Assembly: GCA_964610765.1 (NCBI GenBank)
Contig: CAZSWS010000064.1
Coordinates: 1 to 18,512 of the forward strand
DNA from: CAZSWS01 sp964610765
GTDB taxonomy: Bacteria > Bacteroidota > Bacteroidia > Bacteroidales > Tannerellaceae
Reading direction: 5' to 3'
DNA: 18,512 bases
Position numbers and translations under genes: made by a program
Shown: positions 1 to 6,852 of the stretch, in pieces
Layout of the letters: each line of letters begins with the position of its first letter
Numbering within the stretch: the stretch's first letter is position 1
Notes under the pieces: generated by a model
What the model was told of the DNA's origin: nothing
Databases searched by the model: none
What the model saw: only the letters and a program-made list of their open reading frames with translations

Positions 1-438
1 GGACCGGAAGGACCCATGGGGCCTCCTGGACCGGAAGGACCGGAAGGAGGGGCAGGCGAAGGGATGGAATGGTATGTCGCAGAAGTACCTATTCCAAAAG
101 GAGACTGGAAGCGAGATCCGGCATCTACTAATCAGTTGCAGATTTACACCGCTGATGTGACATTAAAAGATTTGCTGCAAGAAGAGGATTTGCCTGCTTA
201 TATCTATGAGGTAGGTAAAACCTTAGGTTACGTATATTTCAACTACAATTCTAATAATGAGAAGCAAAGTATATTGCCTTATGAGAAGAAAGAGGTTGAT
301 AAAAACAATCATATGACTACAGAACGATACAGTATGATATATTTTCATGAAGTCTTTACGCTTCGGGTGGAATATGTAGGCTTTGACGTGGAGAAAAGGC
401 CTGAAGATATGAATTTTAGAATCGTTTTGAATTGGTAG
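1..438 (+). CDS. Collagen-repeat envelope protein, 3' part (5' end outside window)
   Basis: The frame is open from base 1 without a convincing start, so the gene begins upstream; the ATG at 16 lies inside a collagen-like Gly-X-Y run (GPE-GPM-GPP-GPE-GPE-GGA-GEG) and is unlikely to be the real start. After the repeats comes a domain of about 120 residues of mixed strand character ending in NFRIVLNW, with no catalytic motif I recognise. In Bacteroidales, short GPxGPx runs commonly sit just after the lipobox of small secreted lipoproteins, so I infer an exported lipoprotein whose signal peptide is outside the window. The repeat DNA is near-identical between copies (the same 14 bases at 1-14 and 28-41), so repeat number could vary by slippage. 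The stop is TAG at 436-438, and rlmL starts 47 bp later on the same strand. Function unknown. Confidence 0.75.
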   Translation, partial: GPEGPMGPPGPEGPEGGAGEGMEWYVAEVPIPKGDWKRDPASTNQLQIYTADVTLKDLLQEEDLPAYIYEVGKTLGYVYFNYNSNNEKQSILPYEKKEVDKNNHMTTERYSMIYFHEVFTLRVEYVGFDVEKRPEDMNFRIVLNW

Positions 439-485
439 TTGCTTACTAACAGATAATTTAATTAAAAACAGTTTATTTTCTTTCG

Positions 486-1868
486 ATGGACCGCGAATCA
501 TTTGAAATGGTTGCTAAAACCCTTTACGGATTAGAGGATGTTTTAGTAGACGAATTAGTAGCGTTAGGCGCTGAAAACGTGGCGACTGGTCGCCGAATGG
601 TGTCATTCACCGGTGATAAAGAACTATTGTATAAGGCAAATCTGTACTGCCGTACGGCTCTGCGTATTCTTAAACCCATTTACCACTTCAAGGCAAAAGA
701 TGCTGATACGGTATATAGGGAAGTTATGAAAATACCTTGGGAGAACTATTTGACCCTAGAGCAGACTTTTGCTATTGATTCTGTTGTCTACTCGGAAGAC
801 TTTAACCACTCTAAGTTTGTGGCTTATAAGACAAAAGACGCAATAGTAGACTACTTTATGGAGAAACTACAAAAACGTCCGTCTGTACGAGTGAATAACC
901 CGGATTTATACATCAACGTGCATATCTCACATAATGATTGCACGATATCAATTGATAGTTCGGGTGAAAGTTTGTATAAAAGAGGCTACAAAGTTGAACA
1001 AGTAGAAGCCCCGCTGAATGAGGTGCTTGCTGCCGGAATGATTTTAAAAACCGGTTGGAAAGGTGAATCTCATTTTGTAGATCCTATGTGTGGATCGGGT
1101 ACACTATTGATTGAGGCTGCTCTGATAGCTTTAAACATACCACCCGGAATCTATCGTAAAGAGTTTGCCTTTATGAAGTGGATTGATTACGACGAAGAAT
1201 TGTACGATCGTATCTACAACGATGATAGTGCCGAGAAGAAGTTTGAATTTAAATGTTATGGTTCCGACATCTCTCCTCAAGCCATTGCAGCCGCTACGGC
1301 CAATGTGAAAAATGCAGGGCTAAACCAGTATGTTGAACTTACCGTACTTCCTTTCCAACAACTGGAAGATGTTCCTAAACCCGGTATCTTGGTATCAAAC
1401 CCACCCTATGGCGAGCGTATTTCATCACGTGATTTGCTCGGTCTATACAGTATGATAGGGACAAAGCTGAAACATAACTTTATGGGGTATAAAGCTTGGA
1501 TATTGAGCTACAAAGATGAATCGTTTGAAAAGATAGGTTTAAAGCCCAGTGAGAAGATAAAGCTTATCAATGGTTCTCTTGAATGTGAGTTTCGTTGTTA
1601 TGAAATGTTTGAAGGCACTAACAAGGAGTATAAAACAAAACTCAATGAATCTCGTGAAGGAAAAGGGAGAAGTTCATCCGGCGGAAGAAGCAATAAGCCA
1701 AGACCACAATCCAAAAGACGCTTTGATGATTATGAAGATGACTCAGGCTATTCCGGACGAAAACGAGGTTATGAAGGAAAACGATATAAAGATGAAGAAT
1801 CTTCCTACGACAGGAGAGGGTCTAGAGGTGATAAGAAACCTTTTAAAAAGAAACGTTACGATGATTAA
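486..1868 (+). CDS. rlmL: RlmL-type 23S rRNA guanine-N2 methyltransferase (THUMP + UPF0020)
   Basis: 460 residues. The N-terminal part (about 40-160) fits a THUMP RNA-binding domain. The second part (about 165-380) is a Rossmann methyltransferase with the SAM motif DPMCGSG at 199-205 and the amino-methyltransferase motif NPPYGER at 305-311, typical of N2-guanine methylation. The family reaction is SAM-dependent m2G formation in 23S rRNA (m2G2445 in E. coli RlmL). E. coli RlmL is fused to an RlmK module (about 700 aa); here only the RlmL half exists, as is usual in Bacteroidetes. From about residue 385 to the end there is a low-complexity tail rich in Arg, Lys, Gly, Asp and Ser, probably disordered and RNA-binding. 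The stop codon overlaps the next gene's start (ATGATTAA, 1861-1868), indicating translational coupling. Domain assignment is firm; the exact target nucleotide is inferred from the family. Confidence 0.88.
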   Translation: MDRESFEMVAKTLYGLEDVLVDELVALGAENVATGRRMVSFTGDKELLYKANLYCRTALRILKPIYHFKAKDADTVYREVMKIPWENYLTLEQTFAIDSVVYSEDFNHSKFVAYKTKDAIVDYFMEKLQKRPSVRVNNPDLYINVHISHNDCTISIDSSGESLYKRGYKVEQVEAPLNEVLAAGMILKTGWKGESHFVDPMCGSGTLLIEAALIALNIPPGIYRKEFAFMKWIDYDEELYDRIYNDDSAEKKFEFKCYGSDISPQAIAAATANVKNAGLNQYVELTVLPFQQLEDVPKPGILVSNPPYGERISSRDLLGLYSMIGTKLKHNFMGYKAWILSYKDESFEKIGLKPSEKIKLINGSLECEFRCYEMFEGTNKEYKTKLNESREGKGRSSSGGRSNKPRPQSKRRFDDYEDDSGYSGRKRGYEGKRYKDEESSYDRRGSRGDKKPFKKKRYDD

Positions 1869-4050
1869 ACAATCCATTGCATTACTGTTTGTTATAGCAC
1901 TGATGATAAGTAATACACGTGTGGTTGAGGCGCAGAAAAATTCATTAACATTACAAGATCTAACACCGGGAGGAAGCACATATTATAAATATGTACCCAC
2001 TTCTATTAGACAGCTACAATGGGTGGCCGATCAGTATCTTTTTGTTCGTGGAGATAGTTTGTTTTTGGCTGAACCGGGAAAGACAGAACAGGTTGCCCTG
2101 ACTGCAAAAGAGTTGAGCGAACTGCTCCAAGCAGCCGAACTACCTTCTTTGTCTGCGCTTCCTTCTTTTTCTGTGCCTCGTGCTTCCAGCTCGGAGGTGG
2201 CTTTTACCTATAAGAAACATCGGGTACATCTTAATCTATCTGATAAGACCATTCAAGCTGTATATGCATTGCCTAATGATGGCAGCAATTTTACGTATGC
2301 CTCAGAAAGCAGAACCTATGCCTATACTTCCGGAAATAATATTTTTATGCTGGAAGATGATCAGACAAAAACACAAATCACTCATGAAACCGAATCAGGT
2401 ATTGTGTGTGGTCAATCAGTGCATCAGCGAGAGTTTGGTATAACTAATGGTTTGTTTTGGTCGCCTTCAGGCAAAGAGTTGGCTTTTTATAGGATGGATG
2501 AGCGAATGGTTGCAGAGTATCCATTGGTGAATATAGATGCCCGAATTGCTACAGCCGAACCGTTTCATTATCCCATGGCCGGAACGAAAAGCCATGAAGT
2601 AACTGTAGGAGTTTTTCATACAGAAACAGGACAAACCGTTTGGTTAAAAACAGGTCTTCCTAAAGAGAAGTATTTAACTAATATTGCCTGGAGTCCCGAT
2701 AATAGGTCAGTCTATATTGCCGAAATAAACAGGGGGCAAGACGAATGTAATCTGGTGCGTTATAATGCACTGACCGGTGAACGCGAAGCTGTGTTGTTCA
2801 CTGAAAAAAACAAACACTATGTTGAACCTCAAGTTCCCATTGCTTTTGTCCCGACTAAAACAAACTTGTTTATCTGGCAAAGCCGTAAGGATGGTTATAA
2901 TCATGTATATCTATTCGATACGGATGGCAATCAGGTAAAACAGTTAACCAGTGGAAAGTGGGAAGTGTCGAAAGTGCTGGGTTTTGACCCGAAAGGAGAA
3001 CAATTGTTCATAACTTCCAATGCTCCCCATCCTGATAGTGATCGAGAGGAAGGAAATCCGTTGGAAGTGTATACTTGGGCTGTTCAGCTAAAGAATGCCC
3101 AAAGAACCTGTGTGTCGTCAGTTCCGGGTGTGCATCATACGTCAATTAGTGCGTCCGGCAAGTTTGCGATTGAGCAATATGCTTCTCCCGTCATCCCCCG
3201 CACCATTGATTTGGTGCGTATGAAAGATAAGAAGGTCATGAAGAACCTTCTTACTGCTTCTAACCCCTATAAAGATATTGTGATGCCTGACGTCACTACG
3301 GGAACTATTAAGGCTGCAGATGGAGTGACTGATTTGTATTATCGCCTGACTGTTCCTGCCAACTTGGATGAGACGAAGAAATATCCGGTGATTGTATATG
3401 TCTATGGCGGTCCACACTCGCAGTTGGTAACCGGAGGTTGGAATAACGGAGCCGGGGGTTGGGATTTATATATGGCCAATAAAGGTTATATCTTATTTAC
3501 GGTTGACAGCCGAGGTACAGCCAATCGAGGCTTTGCTTTCGAGAGTGTCATTCATCGAAATTTGGGTGTCAATGAGATGGCAGACCAAATCAAAGGAGTT
3601 GACTATTTGAAGTCGCTTCCTTATGTTGACTCAAAGCGCATGGGAGTTTACGGCTGGAGCTATGGTGGTTTTATGACAACCAACTTGATGCTTACCTACC
3701 CGGATGTGTTTAAAGTTGGCGTTGCCGGCGGTCCGGTGATTGACTGGAAATATTATGAAATCATGTATGGCGAGCGTTATATGGATACACCGCAAGAAAA
3801 TCCGGAGGGATATAAGCATGCCGATTTGAAATTGAAAGCGGGAAACCTGAAAGGGCGTTTGCTCCAAATACATGGAGATGTGGATAATGTCGTTGTTTGG
3901 CAACACAGTTTATCTTTTCAGAAAGCTTGTGTAGATGCAAATACCTATCCTGACTATTTCGTTTATCCCGGTCATAAACACAATGTGTTAGGGAAAGATC
4001 GTGTCCACCTGATGGAGAAAATTACCCGCTATTTTGAAGATCATTTGTAA
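1861..4050 (+). CDS. ptpA: Exported S9B peptidase, probable prolyl tripeptidyl peptidase
   Basis: 729 residues from ATG 1861. This start gives a signal peptide (MIKQSIALLFVIALMISN, cleavage near VEA|Q24/25); the open frame extends further upstream to 1570, but that part lies inside rlmL. An N-terminal beta-propeller (about 40-470) precedes an alpha/beta hydrolase. The catalytic triad is Ser600 (GWSYGG), Asp675 (HGDVDN) and His707, with oxyanion Tyr515 (VYGGPH). The spacing S+75/S+107 is that of DPP IV and of Porphyromonas gingivalis PtpA. Glu633 in DWKYYEIMYGERY sits where PtpA has its substrate N-terminus-binding Glu636 (DPP IV has Asp there), and the propeller has HQREFG instead of the DPP IV double-Glu motif. 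I therefore favour removal of tripeptides ending in Pro over dipeptidyl activity. Likely periplasmic or envelope-bound, serving peptide nutrition. purD follows 20 bp downstream. Confidence 0.88.
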   Translation: MIKQSIALLFVIALMISNTRVVEAQKNSLTLQDLTPGGSTYYKYVPTSIRQLQWVADQYLFVRGDSLFLAEPGKTEQVALTAKELSELLQAAELPSLSALPSFSVPRASSSEVAFTYKKHRVHLNLSDKTIQAVYALPNDGSNFTYASESRTYAYTSGNNIFMLEDDQTKTQITHETESGIVCGQSVHQREFGITNGLFWSPSGKELAFYRMDERMVAEYPLVNIDARIATAEPFHYPMAGTKSHEVTVGVFHTETGQTVWLKTGLPKEKYLTNIAWSPDNRSVYIAEINRGQDECNLVRYNALTGEREAVLFTEKNKHYVEPQVPIAFVPTKTNLFIWQSRKDGYNHVYLFDTDGNQVKQLTSGKWEVSKVLGFDPKGEQLFITSNAPHPDSDREEGNPLEVYTWAVQLKNAQRTCVSSVPGVHHTSISASGKFAIEQYASPVIPRTIDLVRMKDKKVMKNLLTASNPYKDIVMPDVTTGTIKAADGVTDLYYRLTVPANLDETKKYPVIVYVYGGPHSQLVTGGWNNGAGGWDLYMANKGYILFTVDSRGTANRGFAFESVIHRNLGVNEMADQIKGVDYLKSLPYVDSKRMGVYGWSYGGFMTTNLMLTYPDVFKVGVAGGPVIDWKYYEIMYGERYMDTPQENPEGYKHADLKLKAGNLKGRLLQIHGDVDNVVVWQHSLSFQKACVDANTYPDYFVYPGHKHNVLGKDRVHLMEKITRYFEDHL

Positions 4051-4070
4051 TAAATTTGGAACAAGTTAAA

Positions 4071-5339
4071 ATGAACATATTACTATTAGGCTCCGGAGGA
4101 CGAGAGCATGCTTTAGCATGGAAGATTGCGAAGAGTAACAAATTGAGTCGTTTATATATAGCTCCCGGTAATGCCGGAACAGCTTTGGTGGGCACTAATG
4201 TGGAAATAGGTGTAAATGATTTTCCGGCAATCAAGAACTTTGTGTTGGAAAATGCCATCCACATGGTTGTTGTAGGACCGGAAGAACCCTTGGTAAAAGG
4301 TGTTTATGACTTCTTTGCTGCTGATGCTTCTTTATCAGCCATTCCGGTGATTGGACCGTCACAATCCGGAGCACGTTTGGAGGGTAGCAAAGACTTTGCA
4401 AAAGCATTTATGCAACGTCATGAGATACCTACTGCCCGTTACAGAAGTTTTACCCACGAAACACTGCAAGAGGCTTTTGCCTTTCTGGAAGAAATGCAGG
4501 CTCCGTATGTGCTGAAAGCAGATGGTCTTGCAGCCGGAAAAGGAGTGCTTATTCTAGATACGATTGATGAGGCGAAGCATGAACTGGAGCAAATGATGGG
4601 CGGAATGTTTGGCGACGCAGGCAATGTGGTCGTGATTGAAGAGTTTTTAGAAGGTATTGAATGCTCTGTTTTTGTATTAACAGATGGTCTTAATTATAAG
4701 ATTCTTCCTGTCGCGAAAGACTACAAGCGAATTGGTGAAGGAGATACAGGATTGAATACCGGTGGCATGGGGGCTGTATCGCCTGTTCCTTTTGCTGACG
4801 ATACGTTTATGAAGAAAGTTGAAGAGCGCATCATTATACCCACTGTCAATGGACTTAAATCGGAAGAAATCGACTATAAAGGATTTATATTTATTGGTCT
4901 GATTGCGGTAAAAGGTGAACCCATGGTTATTGAATATAATTGTCGGATGGGTGATCCGGAAACGGAAGTTGTGGTGCCTCGTATTGTAAGTGATATGGTC
5001 GACTTGCTGGAAGGTGTGGCTCAACAAAACTTACAAGAACGCACGTTAGAGATAGACCCTAGAACAGCTGCAACTGTGATGTTGGTTAGTGGAGGCTATC
5101 CGGGTTCGTATGAAAAAGGGAAAATAATTAAAGGACTTGATGCGATACAAGACAGCATTGTTTTTCATGCGGGCACACAAAAAAGAGGAGAAGATGTGTT
5201 AACCAATGGAGGGCGTGTGCTGGCTGTTAGCTCTTATGGAGATAGCAAAGAAGAAGCATTAAAGCTTTCTTATCAAGGTGCTGAAACTGTTGCGTTTGAA
5301 GGGAAATACTATCGAAAAGATATCGGATTTGACCTTTGA
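4071..5339 (+). CDS. purD: Phosphoribosylamine-glycine ligase (GAR synthetase)
   Basis: 422 residues, close to E. coli PurD (429). It catalyses ATP-dependent joining of glycine to 5-phosphoribosylamine, the second step of de novo purine synthesis, in the cytosol. Visible motifs: N-terminal GSGGREHALAWK (7-18), GPSQSGARLEGSK, the ATP-grasp nucleotide loop KADGLAAGKGV (about 149-159), FLEGIECSVF, GLNTGGMGAVSP, and the metal-binding MGDPETE (about 293-299). I chose ATG 4071 because it gives the canonical MNILLLGSGGREHA start; an in-frame TTG at 4056 would add five residues with no support. The gene stands alone among non-purine genes, 20 bp after the peptidase and 36 bp before a membrane protein, so it is probably read as part of the same run. 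No purine riboswitch or operator is apparent in the 20-bp spacer. Confidence 0.96.
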   Translation: MNILLLGSGGREHALAWKIAKSNKLSRLYIAPGNAGTALVGTNVEIGVNDFPAIKNFVLENAIHMVVVGPEEPLVKGVYDFFAADASLSAIPVIGPSQSGARLEGSKDFAKAFMQRHEIPTARYRSFTHETLQEAFAFLEEMQAPYVLKADGLAAGKGVLILDTIDEAKHELEQMMGGMFGDAGNVVVIEEFLEGIECSVFVLTDGLNYKILPVAKDYKRIGEGDTGLNTGGMGAVSPVPFADDTFMKKVEERIIIPTVNGLKSEEIDYKGFIFIGLIAVKGEPMVIEYNCRMGDPETEVVVPRIVSDMVDLLEGVAQQNLQERTLEIDPRTAATVMLVSGGYPGSYEKGKIIKGLDAIQDSIVFHAGTQKRGEDVLTNGGRVLAVSSYGDSKEEALKLSYQGAETVAFEGKYYRKDIGFDL

Positions 5340-5375
5340 TCAGTTCTCTTTTTAAGCGTAAAGCCATTTTAGTAT

Positions 5376-6389
5376 ATGCGGCATAACAGAACGTATGGGT
5401 ATCATAATGCGAAATGGAGGGACTATTCGGTACCCTTCATTTTGTTCTGTGTCGTTTGCTGGGTATTGGGTTATCAGCTGAATATTGGCTATCCGGTGTT
5501 TGCCGAGGTGTCATCTACTCCATTATGGAATTATTTGACACTGATTATGCCCGGCAAGCTGGTCGTTTATCTAATAGGGTTTGGACTGACTCTAGGCGGA
5601 GCCTTTTTGCTTCAACGCGCCAACTTTGAGCTGGGACTTATACGCGAACGAAATCACCTGCCTTTCTTATTCTATCTGCTATTAGTCAGCATACATATTG
5701 ACTTTATCCCCATCAATGCATCGTCTTTGGGCGTTTTCTTTTTAATCATTGCTTTGTATGAGTTGTTCAGTTCTTATCATTATCCGAATCGTGTAGGAAA
5801 GGCTTTTAATGCATCGTTTCTTATTGGTGCAGGTAGTTTGTTCTGGATTCAGATTGTTTGGCTGTTGCCCTTGTTCTGGTATGGTATGTATCGCTTTCGT
5901 TCGTTTAGTCTGAAAAGTATAATTGCCTCCTTATTGGGTATTCTTACGGTCTATTGGCTGCTTTTGGGGTGGTGTGTATGGACAAAAGACTTTACATTGT
6001 TGGCATTGCCGTTTGAAAGTCTGGCGAAATTTAACGTGCTGTCTTTTGATTTTTCTTTGTTTACTCATCAGCTTATTCCTTTACTTATTTTATTTCTGTC
6101 TGTAATGGCCATTATTAATTTGCTTTCGAACGAATATGAAGACAATATTGTAACGCGTGAGTTTATGTGGTTCATTGTTCTATTATTCTTTTTTTCCATA
6201 TTTCTTTACCTGCTATACGGCTCAGAGCAGGAAGAGTTTCTTCAAATGTCGTGCGTTCCGGCCTCTATTCTTATCTCTCGTTTTGTCTCTGTGGCTAAAA
6301 GCAAATCATCTCGTTGGCTTTTTAGAATATCTTTGCTGTTAATTGTTTTAATTTTTGGTTTTCGAATAGTAGAGATATGGAGCTACTGA
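5376..6389 (+). CDS. Polytopic inner-membrane protein of unknown function
   Basis: 337 residues, strongly hydrophobic, with roughly nine or ten predicted membrane segments (around 19-37, 60-80, 95-110, 115-133, 147-170, 182-201, 230-250, 262-282, 287-303 and 313-332). The short N-terminus is basic (MRHNRTYGYHNAKWRD) and there is no cleavable signal. I see no enzyme motif; charged residues are few and mostly in loops (RANFELGLIRERNH, YHYPNR, SNEYEDN). The overall look recalls uncharacterised Bacteroidetes integral membrane families such as DUF6427, but I cannot assign it with confidence. It starts 36 bp after purD, and its last 13 bases overlap the start of the YqaA-like gene, so the two membrane proteins are probably co-translated and may act together. 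Confidence 0.85.
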   Translation: MRHNRTYGYHNAKWRDYSVPFILFCVVCWVLGYQLNIGYPVFAEVSSTPLWNYLTLIMPGKLVVYLIGFGLTLGGAFLLQRANFELGLIRERNHLPFLFYLLLVSIHIDFIPINASSLGVFFLIIALYELFSSYHYPNRVGKAFNASFLIGAGSLFWIQIVWLLPLFWYGMYRFRSFSLKSIIASLLGILTVYWLLLGWCVWTKDFTLLALPFESLAKFNVLSFDFSLFTHQLIPLLILFLSVMAIINLLSNEYEDNIVTREFMWFIVLLFFFSIFLYLLYGSEQEEFLQMSCVPASILISRFVSVAKSKSSRWLFRISLLLIVLIFGFRIVEIWSY

Positions 6390-6826
6390 TTGAGTATGGT
6401 TATTGGGGAGTGTTTATTGCTGCTTTTTTAGCTGCAACAATCTTACCTTTCAGCTCGGAAGTGGTACTGACAGGCGTATTACTAGCCGGAGCTTCTTATT
6501 GGCCATGTATGATTGCGGCTACTGCGGGCAACTTCTTGGGAGGTATGAGCTGTTATTGGTTAGGACTACTGGGGAAAATAGAATGGATTGAAAAATACTT
6601 AAAGCTGGATGCAGTCAAGCTGCAAAGGGTGCAGACGTGGATTCAGAACAAAGGTTCTTGGATGGCCTTTTTTGTGTTCTTACCCGGAGTGGGCGATTTC
6701 ATAGCCGTTGCATTAGGCTTTTTGCGTGCCAATGTATGGATTGTATCTATCTCCATGCTTGCCGGAAAAGCTATACGCTATTGGGTATGGATGGAGCTGG
6801 TTTTCAAAGTGCAAAGCATGTGGTAG
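6377..6826 (+). CDS. yqaA: YqaA-like small DedA/VTT-superfamily membrane protein
   Basis: 149 residues, the size of E. coli YqaA (about 142). It shares that protein's pattern: an N-terminal hydrophobic segment ending in ATILPFSSEVVLTG (YqaA: ATLLPGNSEVV), a TAGNFLGGMSCYWLG segment, a central PGVGDFIAVALGFLR loop (YqaA: PVVGDLLCLLAGWMR) and a C-terminal GKAIRYWVW (YqaA: GKALRYV). These Gly/Pro-bearing re-entrant segments characterise the DedA/SNARE-associated (VTT) superfamily, some members of which flip phospholipid or undecaprenyl phosphate carriers; the role of the short YqaA branch is not established. The start overlaps the preceding membrane gene by 13 nt (6377-6389). The stop is 26 bp from the stop of the convergent SUMF1-domain gene. 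Confidence 0.85.
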   Translation: MELLIEYGYWGVFIAAFLAATILPFSSEVVLTGVLLAGASYWPCMIAATAGNFLGGMSCYWLGLLGKIEWIEKYLKLDAVKLQRVQTWIQNKGSWMAFFVFLPGVGDFIAVALGFLRANVWIVSISMLAGKAIRYWVWMELVFKVQSMW

Positions 6827-6852
6827 GATTGACCTTTTGATTGTTTGGTGTG

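Noticed and set aside
1570..1860. 97-codon upstream extension of the peptidase frame inside rlmL
   Set aside because: It lies wholly in another frame of the conserved methyltransferase gene, and starting at 1861 gives a proper signal peptide and the expected protein length.
4056..4070. TTG start five codons before purD ATG
   Set aside because: ATG 4071 gives the canonical PurD N-terminus; the extra residues have no support.
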